In this document: positions 8,600 to 18,739 of the stretch, piece after piece
Numbering within the stretch: the first letter of the stretch is position 1
Layout: each line of letters begins with the position of its first letter
Origin: CBDUEF01 sp018063485
GTDB lineage: Bacteria; Pseudomonadota; Alphaproteobacteria; Rhodobacterales; Rhodobacteraceae
Length of the DNA stretch: 64,000 nt
Direction of reading: 5' to 3'
Assembly: GCA_037045435.1 (NCBI GenBank)
Contig: JBAOID010000003.1
Location: forward strand, 248,001-312,000
The notes under the pieces: model-generated
What the model was told of the DNA's origin: nothing
The model's database searches: none
The model's input: only the letters and a program-made list of their open reading frames with translations
Position numbers and translations under genes: made by a program

Positions 8600-9683
8600 T
8601 CAGTCGACGGCCAGGATCACGGCGTCATTCGTGCCCCAGCCGATCTTGCGGATATCGCGGGTTTCATCCTGTGTGCCGTGCCAACTGCGCATTCGCAGCG
8701 GGCCGGCAGGCGTTGTAAGGGTGATGTCGGTGTATTTTCCGCGATAGACCCGGCTGGCAATGCTGGCGTCGACCCCGTCGGCTAGGTCTGGTGCCACGGG
8801 GCCAATGCGTTCGGCGCGGATGGCCAGCACAAACAGGCGCACCCGTTTCCAGCGCCGGGGCAGTGACAAGGCCTTTCATGCGCAGGCCACCGGGAAATTC
8901 AACAACGCCGAGGTCGCCTTCGCGTCCGATCAGCCGGGCCTGGAGGATGTTCTCGTAGCCCATGAATTCTGCCGCAAAACGGCTGTTGGGGCGGTCAAAC
9001 AGGTCGAGTGGGCCGCCATTCTGCACGATTTTCCCGTGGCGCATCAGCACCACCCGGTCGCTCATGGTCAGCGCTTCTTCCTGGCTGTGGGTGATGTAGA
9101 TGAACGTCATTCCCAGCGAGCGCTGCAACTCCATCAGTTCGATCTGCATATCCTGGCGCAGGCGTTCGTCCAGAGCGCCAAGCGGTTCATCCAGCAGCAG
9201 GATCGCGGGCTGAGTCACCACGGCCCGCGCCAGCGCGACCCGCTGGCGTTCGCCGCCGGATAGCTGGTTGATGCGGCGGTCGGCCTTGGCGTCAAGCTGG
9301 ACCATGGCCAGTATGCGGCGCGCCTCGTTCATGGCATCCGTCTGGTTCACCTTGCGGATGCGCAGACCATAGGCGACGTTCTCGATCACATTCATATGTG
9401 GAAAAAGCGCATAGTTCTGGAACACTGTGGTGCAGTTGCGCTTTGCCGCGGGCAGGCCCGCCACCTCGACACCGCCAATGCGCAGATGGCGTATCGACGT
9501 GGGCCGCTCCAGCCCCGAGATCACCCGAAGCATCGTGGTCTTGCCCGAGCCGCTTGAGCCCAGGATTGTCAGGAATTCGCCCTTTGCCGCCGAGAACGAG
9601 ACATGCGAAAGCGCCGTCACCGCGCCATAGCGGTGCACGACATCTTCGACTTCAAGCATTGGCACCGAGGTGCTGTCGGTCAT
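8600..9683 (-). CDS. ABC transporter ATP-binding protein, PotA-like, frameshift before the TOBE domain
   Basis: The nucleotide-binding domain is intact: Walker A GSSGSGKTT, Q-loop QNYALFPHMN, signature LSGGERQR, Walker B AILLLDEPLGALDE, and the switch histidine in YITHSQEEA. Near 8840 the frame changes; the C-terminal TOBE domain (RLFVLAIRAERIGPVAPDL... VYRGKYTDITLTTPAGPLRM...) continues in another frame to a stop at 8600. Without the correction the ORF would run out of frame to 8664. Joined length is about 360 residues, normal for PotA. It energises import through the two permeases. A one-base indel in the assembly is the likely cause. Confidence 0.88.
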
Positions 9684-9702
9684 CGTTATTCTTTCCTACG
9701 GG

Positions 9703-11161
9703 TCAATGGCGAAGAACCGCACCTTCCAGACCGGCCAGTTGGCCAGCGAGGGAAAGTGCGACGTCCAGAAGGTTGCGCGAAAGTGTCGCCGGATCGGCCA
9801 CAGCAATGGCGGGTGATGCGGCAGTGCCAGAATTCTTCGTCACGGCCGGCATTGCGGCGCAGGCATCGGCCCGGCGCGCGCAGGGCGGCGGTCAGCATGG
9901 CCAAAGCGGCGCTCTCGGCAGCAATGGAACCAGTTTGAAGCTGCAATCGGTTTGCGATGCGGTCGAGGCCCAGACCCGCGCCTTCGATCACTCCGCCAAT
10001 CCGGGCCGAGTGCAGGCTGGCAATTGCCCGGCGGGCAGTGGCGATCTTGGCGGCCGCCGCAGGCCCACGGGGGATGCGCAGATCGGCCCATCGACCGGAC
10101 AGCCGCGCATACCGCCGCATGGAATGTTCGCGATCAAGCGGCAGGTATTTGTTTGCTTCCACTTCGGCCGCAATGACGGCGAGGCGCAGCGCAATCTGCC
10201 CGGCGTTGCCGCCGACGCCGCCCAGCCGGATCATCTGGCCGTCGCGCCGATAGCTTTGCGCCTGTCCCAGCATTTCGGGTTTCAGGGATTTAATCCCAAG
10301 CCCGCTATGGCCCGAGACCAAGGCGGCTCCGGTTGCAATCGCCAGATCCTCAAGGATTTCGCCCGCCCGTGGCCCGGCATCGGTTGGCACCAGCGCCGCC
10401 ACTCTGAGGATGCCCTGCTGGCGATTGCGCTCGATCAGTTGCAGGGCCTGGCCCTCGATCGCACGCGCCGCGATGACCAGCCCCTTGCCGGTTCGGGCGA
10501 AGCCCTCGATCACCGGGCTGAGGCTGCGAAAATCGTCGAGTTGCTCGTTCGCAACGATCAGATGGATGTTGTCCATCGCGCTGAGATCGCCAAGACCGAT
10601 GGCTTGCCCCTGAAAGCTGAAGCCGTCGTGCAATGTCAAGGTTGGTTCGCCTTCGCGCCCTTCGGCCACGTCGATCAGACCGTCATTTCCCAAGGCACCA
10701 TAGGCATCCAGAATCAGACTGGCCAGATCGGCAGAAGCCCCCGCCGCAAAAATCACGGCCAGAAGATCCTTGGCCACCGCAGCCTCGCTCTGGAAGGCGG
10801 CATCAAGATCGGGCCGAAGGTCGAGCAACGCGTCCAGCACCTGAATCGGGGTCACCCCCGCAGCCAGCGCCCGACGACCTTCAACCAGAGCAGCGCCCGC
10901 CATCACGGCAAGCCGCGCTGTGCCATCACCGAACGCGCGTTCGGCTTCGACCAGAGTGTCCTTCAGGAGCCGCGCCGCAAAATGGTCTGAGCAGATCTGG
11001 CGGGCGATCGCACTGCCCGAGTTTGCGATTTCGACCCGGTTGCCCACGGCAAACAGCACATGCCTGCCCTCAGGCCCGAGTGAGGCCCCAATTGCACGCA
11101 CTGCCGGAGCAATCGCTTCGGCCAGTTCGCGCTGCAATGCAGATCCGGCAAGCGCGCGCAT
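9703..11161 (-). CDS. Divergent GroEL/Cpn60-like protein in a transporter operon
   Basis: This is a chaperonin relative of about 485 residues, shorter than GroEL (about 548). Matching blocks in GroEL order are SLGPEGRHVLF, AERAFGDGTARLAVMAGAALVEGRRALAAGVTP, YGALGNDGLIDVAEG, HLIVANEQLDDFRSLSPVIEGFARTGKGLVIAARAIEGQAL, ILRVAALVPTD, and a C-terminal DPATLSRNLLDVALSLAGQLAGLEGAV. The GDGT ATPase motif remains, but the aspartate of the KDGVT motif is serine here and the catalytic aspartate of the second equatorial half seems replaced, so ATPase activity is doubtful. The last block needs a one-base shift near 9880; uncorrected, the frame ends at 9686. No GGM tail and no groES gene are present. It begins 2 bases after pxpA stops, so it is operonic. 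Confidence 0.8.
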
Positions 11162-11163
11162 CG

Positions 11164-11898
11164 CTACACCGTTGTCAGGCGTTTGAGCAGACGCAATTCG
11201 TCATATACGGCGCGGGCAATGGCAATGGCGTTGGGCGTATCGGAGTGGACGCAGATGGATTCGGCCACAACCCTTACATCTTTGCCGCTGACGGCCCTGG
11301 TCGCGCCCTCATCCAGTGCGCGGCGCACCTTTTCCGTGACGTCTTCGGGGCTGATCGGAGGATGCTCGCGCGAGATGATCTGGCGGCCATCGTCACCGTA
11401 ATTGATGTCGACATAGAATTCACATGTGAACGGGATGGAGCGGCGGGAAAATACTTCGGACATGCAGCAATCCGAATAGGCGATGACCGGAACACCGAAC
11501 ACGACAGCCGCATCGGCAATGCCCTCGGCCACTTCGGGGTCGTTCTGGGCCATGCCGAACAATGATCCGTGCGGCTTGATGTGTGACAACTCCAGCCCCT
11601 CGGCGCGCAGGAAGCCAGCCAGCGCACCGGTCTGGTAGATCGTCAGATTGGCCACTTCTTCACGGCTCATTCGCATTGGGCGGCGACCAAAGCCCTCACG
11701 GTCAGGCAATCCGGGATGAGAACCGACGCGGATGTTGGCGGCCTTGGCCAGACGAACTGTATGCGCCATCACCATCGGGTCTGAAGCATGGAAGCCGCAG
11801 GCAACATTTGCGTGGGTAATATAGGGCATGCAGGCCGCGTCATCACCAAACCGGTAAATCCCGAAAGCCTCGCCAATGTCGCAATTGATCGTGACCAT
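11164..11898 (-). CDS. pxpA: 5-oxoprolinase subunit A family (LamB/YcsF)
   Basis: About 244 residues. The LamB/YcsF hallmarks are NCDIGEAFG, HANVACGFHASDP, IRVGSHPGLPDREGFGRRPM, LSHIKPHGSLFGMAQ, and RALDEGATRAVSG. The frame is open 40 codons further, but ATG 11898 fits the family start (MVTINCDIGE). In known systems PxpA acts with PxpB and PxpC to hydrolyse 5-oxoproline using ATP. Here it heads the operon with the GroEL-like gene and the ABC importer, while pxpB and pxpC lie beyond the transporter. A lactam produced or imported by this island is the inferred substrate. Confidence 0.9.
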   Translation of the reverse strand: MVTINCDIGEAFGIYRFGDDAACMPYITHANVACGFHASDPMVMAHTVRLAKAANIRVGSHPGLPDREGFGRRPMRMSREEVANLTIYQTGALAGFLRAEGLELSHIKPHGSLFGMAQNDPEVAEGIADAAVVFGVPVIAYSDCCMSEVFSRRSIPFTCEFYVDINYGDDGRQIISREHPPISPEDVTEKVRRALDEGATRAVSGKDVRVVAESICVHSDTPNAIAIARAVYDELRLLKRLTTV

Positions 11899-11935
11899 GC
11901 CTGAGATCCATTCAATATATTTTGGTATATGTTGT

Positions 11936-11963
11936 ATCAGATATGATGTAGAAAAATTGTCAA
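11936..11963 (-). promoter_or_regulatory. Candidate promoter and operator of the pxpA-transporter operon
   Basis: On the minus strand a perfect -35 hexamer TTGACA occupies 11958-11963. The candidate operator TACATCATATCTGAT (11936-11950) lies in the spacer and reaches into the expected -10 region, about 40 bases before the pxpA start. Its similarity to 4739-4753 suggests repression by the GntR protein. The -10 hexamer is poor, so the exact promoter is uncertain. Confidence 0.4.
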
Positions 11964-12060
11964 GGGCTTTCTGTCGCCACAGCAGCCTTATGGGGTTGTG
12001 ATGAAGTGACTGCACCAATGTGCCAGGCTAGGTCTGCAACGACCTTCAGGGAGAGCGCCA

Positions 12061-12312
12061 TGTCGGATATGGCCACTGTCGAACTCGATCTGGCGCAGAA
12101 TGTGTTTCAGGTTCAAAGGCCTGACGCCACAGGCCGCGCAGTTTTGCACAAGACGCTGCGGCGGGCACAAGTGCCTGGTTTTGAAAAGGCGCTGCGCCCT
12201 GAGACGCCGTGTCGGATGCCTTTGGCGGCTCCCATTTGTGGGCGCGCGAGATCAGCACCTTCGGCCAGAAAACGCGGCTGATCCCGCTGGCCTCTGTGCC
12301 GCCGACTTTAAG
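12061..12312 (+). mobile_element. Remnant of an IS110-family transposase
   Basis: The N-terminus of an IS110/IS1111-type transposase is recognisable: MSDMATVELDLAQNVFQVQRPDATGRAVLHKTLRRAQV, the RuvC-like DEDD start with D in the ELDLA motif. A frame change then leads to SHLWAREISTFGQKTRLIPLASV, the next conserved block. After that the similarity ends; the remaining two thirds are missing. The element is a dead fragment. The following 260 bases up to 12574 contain no gene I can recognise. Confidence 0.75.
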
Positions 12313-12574
12313 GTTCTACCGTCTGATCGCTTTGTGAAGGGTGCCTTCTCGCCCCTCGTGGCCCGATTTGATGCCGATATCGCGATACCCGACAGGTTCC
12401 ATCGTGACCTTGCAGGCCTTTGGCCTGTAAGGCGTCAGAGCTGTCGGTCATCAAAACAGGGCGGTCTGACTTTCGTCGCTGCCGTGACGGAGGGACGGCT
12501 CGACATTGCCATTTCCAGCGGTTTGGTTGATAATTCTGCACACAACTCGATCACCGAATGTGATAGGACAGATC

Positions 12575-13904
12575 ATGGCAATCGCCGAATACGCCTTTCC
12601 TGGTATGCACATCAGCGATCACTTCATAACAGTGCCGCTGGACTGGTCGAGACCGGACGGTGGGACGATAGAGGTCTTTGCGCGTGAGGTGGTGGACCCC
12701 ACGCGAAAAGGCGATGATTTGCCGATCCTTTGCTTTCTCCAGGGGGGGCCAGGCGGCAAGTCTCCGCGCCCGACTCGCGATGGCCCGCCCTGGCTTGTCG
12801 AAGCGTTGAATACACATCGCGTCAGTCTTGCCCGATCAGCGTGGTACCGGTCGCTCGACAGTCATTGACGGGTTGACAATGGACAGCTTTGCCGATGGCC
12901 CGGCAGCCGCCGATTATCTGGCCTGTTTTCGCGCCAACTCGATTGTTGCCGATTTCGAACATCTGCGCAAAACGCTGTTCGGCGACACGCGATGGCAGAC
13001 GCTGGGCCAAAGCTATGGCGGTTTCCTGACCTTGACTTATCTCAGTCAATCGCCGTCGGGACTGTCCGCCTGCTATGTCGCGGGCGGGCTGCCCAGCCTC
13101 AATCCTTCGGCGGACGCGGTCTATCGGCGCACCTATCCGCGCGTCGCTGCCAAAAACGGGCGATATTACAAGCGTTATCCAGAAGATGTGGCGCGAATTG
13201 GTGCCTTGGCCGACTTCATCGGCGGCAACGACGTGCGGCTCCCTGATGGCGACAGGCTGACCGTGGAAAGGCTGCAATCGCTGGGCCTTGATTTCGGTAT
13301 GGGATCGGGATTCGAGCACATCCACTGGCTGGTCGATGAAGCATTTGCCGGGCCCAGGCAGGACCACCTGTCCGAGACTTTCCTTGCGTCGGTGATGAAC
13401 CTGACTTCCTTTGCCGGAAATCAACTCTTTGCCGCCCTGCAAGAGTTTATCTACGGCCAAGGCGAGGCGGCGACCTGCTGGTCAGCCGAGCGATTGCGCG
13501 GCGAATTTCCGGCGTTTGCACCTGATAAGCGTCCGCTGCTCTTCACTGGTGAAATGATGTATCCATGGATGTTCGAGCAGATTGCGTCATTGCGTCCTTT
13601 CAAGATGGCCGTCGACGCCTTGGCGACGCGCCCCCTTTGCGCAAAGCTGTACGACCGGGCGCGGCTCGCCGCGAATGAGGTTCCTGTCTCAGCTGTCATC
13701 TACCATGATGACATGTATGTTGACGCCGGACTGTCTCTCGAAACAGCCGCAGCAGTCGGAAATCTTGACTACTGGATCACCAACGAGTTTGAACATGACG
13801 GTATCCGTCAATCGCCTTCGGTGTTCCAGCGGCTCGTTTCCCTTGTCAACGAAAAGGGGGGGCCGCTCCCGATTGTGCCGACGACCGGCAAGCGGGCGTC
13901 ATGA
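12575..13904 (+). CDS. Alpha/beta-hydrolase, prolyl aminopeptidase (proline iminopeptidase) family, one frameshift
   Basis: Joined length is about 440 residues. The first frame holds MAIAEYAFPGMHISDHFITVPLDWSRPDGG and the oxyanion motif CFLQGGPGGKSPRP; the second frame starts at the DQRGTGRST block, with the nucleophile in GQSYGGFLTL and probable Asp and His in YHDDMYVDAG and NEFEHDG. The switch is at about 12820-12830. These enzymes release N-terminal proline or other residues from small peptides in the cytoplasm. It precedes the peptide importer genes and an S9 peptidase, so the cluster appears dedicated to peptide use. A one-base assembly error is plausible, but nearby IS remnants make true inactivation possible. 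Confidence 0.82.
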
Positions 13905-14198
13905 TTGAAGAACCCTTGCTCAATGGCTGGAAAGACTGCGGAATCATCTGGGAAGGTTGAAGCTGGATGGAATTTTCGTCCCGCGGACATATGCCCATCA
14001 GAGTGAGGCCAGAAGTGTTCCACGACCTCGACGCGCAGACGCGGGCAGCGGCAGATCGCTGATAGTGCTGCTGCACCTCGTCCGGCATGGTCTTGCTCCA
14101 TTTGCGCAAGATGCGGATCAGGATATGCGCCTTAACTCGTTATTTCCCCTAGGTAAGGTGCAGGCAAAAGTAAGTCCAAAACGAGAGAGGGTGGAAAT

Positions 14199-15790
14199 AT
14201 GCGCGCCTTGTTTACTCGACGCTTGTTTTTGACGGCGACGTCGGCCTCTGCACTGGCCGTCTTCATGCCATCTGTCGTCCGCGCAGAAGGGCAGATCGAC
14301 GAACTGCGCTGGGCACTGCCGGCAATCAACGACACGATGTTCGCACCGCGTGCCTGGAGCACATATCTCGGTGCCATCATGTCTTTGGTTCAGGAGGGTA
14401 TGCTTGCCTTCGCCGATGATCTGTCGCTGACGCCCGGCGTTGCGGAATCCTGGCAGCAGGTTGATGATCTGACCTATATCTACACGCTGCGCAAAGACGT
14501 GACCTTCGGAGATGGTAGCGCGCTGACGCCCGATGATGTCGTCGCTTCGTTTGTTTATCATATGAACCCCAGTGCGGGATCGCAGCTTGCGGCGTTCTTC
14601 TCGTCGGTGGCTTCGGTCGAAGCGACCGGAGATCAATGAGGTGACGGTCAAGCTGAAAACCCCGAATGTGCAGTATCAATATACACCCGCACACATGGCC
14701 GGGTTCATTTTCAAGAAAAGCCAGCTTGAAGAATATCCCGAGGATATCGGCTCGCCCGATGCCATGCCGCTGGGCACAGGACCATACAGGCTGGTCGAAT
14801 TCCGGCCCGGTGACAGTGTGGTGCTTGAAGCGCGCGATGATTACTGGGGGCCGAAGCCAGTCGCCAAGCGTATCGTGTTCTCTGCAATCCCCGACCGGCA
14901 GACGCGCCTCCTGGCGATGCAGAACGGCGATGTCGATGGCACATTTGATTTGGCAATTTCTGATATCGATCAGTGGAAGGCGCTGGGGAATGTTGATGTG
15001 ATCACCGCGCCATCCCTGGGCGTATTCATGCTGACCATGGATCATTCTGCCGCGCCGTTCGACGATATCCATGTGCGTCGCGCCGTCGCCCATGCCGTGG
15101 ACCGCGAAGGACTGGTCAACGCGCTGCTGAAAGGTAACGGCGAAGCCGCAACGGCGCTCAATCCGCCGGAAATGTGGTCTGGTATCATGACGGCTGACGA
15201 GGCGCGTGCCTTCTATGCGACGCTGCCGGGGTATGAATTCGATCTGGAAAAGGCCAAGGCCGAACTCGCCCAGTCGCAGCATCCCGACGGTTTCGAGGTC
15301 TCGGTCCCTGGTTCGACCGCAGATCCTTACATGATCAATATCCTGCAAAGCGTGTCAGAGAATCTTCAAGCAGATCGGCATCAAAGTCAATGTGCAGGAA
15401 GTTGATGCCAATCAATGGCTGGCCGGGTATTTCCGGCACGAAAATCTGGGTATGCAGATCATGGCTTATTTCCCGGATTTTGCCGATCCTGCAAACTATC
15501 CCTATCTGTTTTTCGCCAGCGCCAATGCGGCCAAGGACGGCATGAACGGATCGAATTTCAAGAGCGACGCGGTCGACAAAGCCCTGATCATCGCCAATGA
15601 GAAATCGGATCCCAAAGTGCGCGGCGATGCCCTCAAGGAGGTCTTCAAGATCGCGAACGACGAAGTTGCAGTCATTCCAGTGTTTTGGCCTGCCTCGGCC
15701 ATGGCGCTCAGCAACAAATACAAGCTCACCGGCTATAACGCGTTCTGGTATAATATCCCTTGGGCGATCCGGGGATTTGATGAGAAATAG
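14199..15790 (+). CDS. Peptide/nickel-type ABC transporter substrate-binding protein (family 5), two frameshifts
   Basis: Three consecutive frames give one coherent DppA/OppA-type protein of about 530 residues. The first has a signal peptide (FTRRLFLTATSASALAVFMPSVVRAEG, a twin-arginine type) and PGVAESWQQVDDLTYIYTLRKDVTFGDGSALTPDDVVASF. The second, from about 14635, has MPLGTGPYRLVEFRPGDSVVLEARDDYWG. The third, from about 15365, has FKQIGIKVNVQEVDAN and the C-terminus. All domains are present. It is the first gene of an operon with an S9 peptidase, two permeases and a double ATPase. The 290 bases before it (13908-14198) hold nothing I can identify. Confidence 0.83.
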
Positions 15791-15841
15791 CCTCGCCTAT
15801 CTTGGCAAAGCGCCCCGTTCTGGTGCGTGGCGGGCAGCTAA

Positions 15842-17773
15842 ATGACGACGAAACCTGCTGTCGGCGTGGCCGTCGAGTGCTTGAGCCGGCTCAAATATCC
15901 TTCGGATATCGGTTTCGCGCGCGGGGGGGATGCGCTGGTTGCTGCGGTGATGCCGGCCTGCCGTGAGCCCGAGCAAAGCTATCAAAGCCGGATCTGGCGC
16001 TATTGCCTGAACGGTGGTGCCACCCAGCTTACCGATGGGCCGAACGGCGATTACAGCCCGCGGCTTTCACCTGTGGATGAGCGGCTTGCCTTCTCTTCCG
16101 ACCGCAGGGTCATGGGCAAAGCCGAGCTGTTCTTATTGGAGAATGGGGCGGTCTGTCCGCTTGGTGACATTCCGGGCACGATTGAAGATATCCGTTGGAC
16201 CAGTGACGGCTCGGCGCTGATCGTGCTGGCAGCGGATCGCGGCCTGGATGGCGGGGCGACAAATGGGGCAGTGCGGATCTGGTGGGGGGGCACCGAGGAT
16301 CCGGCGGTCACCAATCCAGTTGATGCGCGGCGGCGGCTTTACCGGGTGATCGCAAAGACGGGTGCGACGACCGAGATCGGGCCGCAGGGCTATACGGTAT
16401 GGCAATTCGATCTGCTGGGCGAGGATAGCGCCGTGGCGTTGATTTCTGCGGATGCCAGCGAACGCGGCTGGTATCACGCCCGGCTGGCGCGTCTGGAGTT
16501 TGCTGATCGTGCCGCCACGCTGCTTTATGCGCCGAAATGGCAGTTGCAATGCCCCGCAGCAGCCCCGTCAGGCAAGCGCATCGCCTTTGTTGAAGGCTGG
16601 TCAAGTGATCGAGGGCTTGTCGCCGGAGAAGTCCGCATTTTCGACCTTGATAGCGGAGCGCTCCATACGCTGGCTGCGGACGGCCAGTCGAACATATCGG
16701 CTCTGCAATGGCGCGACGACGAAAGCCTGTGGGTCGCGGGCTGGGCAGGGCTTGGCTGCCTTTATGGTATTTTGCGGCTGGACGGCACCTTCGAATGGTG
16801 TGACCGTGAAGATGCTGTGGTGGGACCGAACAGCTTTCTTGCGGCCGTCGTGCCCGCCCCCGATGGCACCGGTTTTGCCGCCGTGCGCGAGGCTTTTGGG
16901 GCGGCCCCCGAGATCGTCTATCGCAGTTCACAAAAATCCGCATGGTGTCCGGTTTCTGCGTTGAACGGCGCAGTGGCAAAGGATTATCCCGATTATCCCG
17001 AGATGCGTGAAATCCGCTGGACGGGCAAGGACGGTCTGGAGCTGGAAGCGATTGCCCTGTTGCCTCGCAACCGGCAACCAGGCCCCTTGCCGATGGTGGT
17101 GGATATTCATGGCGGTCCGACCTGGTCCACCAAACACGCCTTTAACCCCGGTTTCGCCCTGCCTTACACCGCGGCGGGATTTGCGGTTTTCGCACCGAAT
17201 TATCGTGGCAATACCGGCTGGGGGCAGCCGTTTTCGCAACTCAACATCGGCGATCCCGGCGGTGCCGAGTTTGACGACATTCTGACCGGCATTGATCAGT
17301 GCATTGCCGAGGGCTTTGCAGATCCGGCGCGGCTTGGCGTGACCGGCGCAAGCTATGGCGGCTATCTCACCGCCTGGGCAGTGGCGATGACCAGCCGTTT
17401 CAAGGCCGCAGTGATGGTGTCAGGCATCTCCAACCATTGGAGCTGTCATTATTCCAGCAACCATGATTTTGGCGAATTCATCGTAGGCGGACCGCTGGCG
17501 CGAGAGAAATTCCGTAAACTGGCGATTGAGAGGTCGCCGCTGTTCCGGCTTGACAAGCCGACGACACCGACCCTGATCCTGCATGGGATCGAAGATCGTT
17601 GCACACCACTTGGTCAAGGGCAGGAATTCTACAACGCCCTGATGGAACGCGGCGTTCCGGCCGAACTGGTCGCCTATCCGCGCGAGGGCCACGGCTTTCA
17701 GGAGCGGGCGCATCAGCAGGATGCCTGGCAGCGCAGCGTGGCGTGGTTCCACCACTACCTGCGGTCGCAGTGA
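15842..17773 (+). CDS. S9 family peptidase (prolyl oligopeptidase / acylaminoacyl peptidase type)
   Basis: About 643 residues with an N-terminal beta-propeller-like region (YSPRLSPVDERLAFSSDR is a typical blade repeat) and a C-terminal alpha/beta-hydrolase. The catalytic serine lies in GVTGASYGGYLTAW, the aspartate in LHGIEDRCTPLGQ and the histidine in YPREGHGFQER. There is no signal peptide, so it is cytoplasmic. Its stop overlaps the start of the following permease gene, and it lies between the binding protein and the permeases. I infer that it cleaves peptides brought in by this transporter. Confidence 0.92.
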   Translation: MTTKPAVGVAVECLSRLKYPSDIGFARGGDALVAAVMPACREPEQSYQSRIWRYCLNGGATQLTDGPNGDYSPRLSPVDERLAFSSDRRVMGKAELFLLENGAVCPLGDIPGTIEDIRWTSDGSALIVLAADRGLDGGATNGAVRIWWGGTEDPAVTNPVDARRRLYRVIAKTGATTEIGPQGYTVWQFDLLGEDSAVALISADASERGWYHARLARLEFADRAATLLYAPKWQLQCPAAAPSGKRIAFVEGWSSDRGLVAGEVRIFDLDSGALHTLAADGQSNISALQWRDDESLWVAGWAGLGCLYGILRLDGTFEWCDREDAVVGPNSFLAAVVPAPDGTGFAAVREAFGAAPEIVYRSSQKSAWCPVSALNGAVAKDYPDYPEMREIRWTGKDGLELEAIALLPRNRQPGPLPMVVDIHGGPTWSTKHAFNPGFALPYTAAGFAVFAPNYRGNTGWGQPFSQLNIGDPGGAEFDDILTGIDQCIAEGFADPARLGVTGASYGGYLTAWAVAMTSRFKAAVMVSGISNHWSCHYSSNHDFGEFIVGGPLAREKFRKLAIERSPLFRLDKPTTPTLILHGIEDRCTPLGQGQEFYNALMERGVPAELVAYPREGHGFQERAHQQDAWQRSVAWFHHYLRSQ

Positions 17774-18739
17774 TGGCAGGTGCGCGGCTGGCTCGCCTGA
17801 TCCTCGGACGAGTAGCGGTTGCCATTCCGTTGCTTTTGCTGATTACACTTGGCGTCTTCGCGCTGGTCCATCTGGCACCTGGGGATCCGGTTCGCTCGCT
17901 TCTGGGCACCCGCCCATCCGACCCCGCGACCCTGGCCGCGCTTCGCGAGAAATATCATCTGAACGACCCGTTCATCGTCCAGTACGGCAAATGGTTGTGG
18001 CAGGTTCTAAACGGTGATCTGGGCCGGTCGATCAATGGCAACCGGCCGGTCTTGCGGATGATTGGAGAACGTGCGGGTGTAACGGTATTTCTAGACTCTT
18101 GTCAGCACGATGATCGTGATCGTGGTAGGGGTCGGGCTTGGCATGATCGCGGCAATGCGCCGGGGCAGCCAACTCGACCGTTTTCTGGTCATGTTCGGCG
18201 TGTTCGGCATATCCTCACCGGCTTTCGTCACCGGTGTCTTTCTATTGTATTTCTTCGGAGTTCTTCTGGGCTGGTTTCCGACCTTTGGCGCGGGGCGCGG
18301 CTTTGTGGACCAATTGTGGCATCTGGTGCTGCCATCGGTCGCGCTGGCTTTGTCGGTGATGGCCATCGTTGTCAAGATCACCCGCGCTTCGATGATCCAG
18401 GAGCTAGACCGGGATTATGTGACCTTTGCCCGTGCCCGCGGCCTGAGCGCACGCCGCATCATCTTTGTCTATGTGCTGCGCAACGCCTTGATCCCGGTGG
18501 TAACTGCCGCTGGCCTGATCGTTGTCGGACTTCTGGCGAATGCGATATATGTTGAAGTGACCTTTGCTCTGCCGGGGCTTGGTTCGCTGACCGTGGAGGC
18601 GGTACAAAAGCGCGATATCCCACTGATTCAAGGGACCACGTTGCTGTTTTCCTCATTCGTGGTTTTCATCAATCTGGCGATTGATGTCATTTATACGCTG
18701 ATTGATCCGCGTATCCGTTTCGAAGGGGTCGCGTCATGA
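17773..18739 (+). CDS. Dipeptide-type ABC transporter permease 1 (DppB-like), one frameshift
   Basis: The ATG at 17773 overlaps the S9 peptidase stop. The first frame gives the N-terminal membrane segment (VAIPLLLLITLGVFALVHLAPGDPVRSLLG) and continues to about 18093. There the frame changes to TLVSTMIVIVVGVGLGMIAAM and runs to the end with the EAA loop DYVTFARARGLSARRIIFVYVLRNALIPV. Joined length is about 320 residues, normal for DppB. It forms the membrane channel with the DppC-like subunit that overlaps its end. All other parts of the operon downstream are intact, so a sequencing indel is likely. Confidence 0.86.

Noticed and set aside
9398..10990. A 530-codon plus-strand frame
   Set aside because: It lies antisense to the ATPase and the GroEL-like gene, whose conserved motifs are clear; its own translation is Arg/Pro/Gly-rich without domains.
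12313..12574. Continuation of the IS110 transposase or a second IS
   Set aside because: I found no transposase blocks in any frame after about 12312; the sequence is unassigned.
13908..14198. A minus-strand frame beginning MRKWSKTMPDEVQQHYQ, possibly a transposase piece
   Set aside because: No family could be recognised and the frame overlaps the end of the hydrolase gene.
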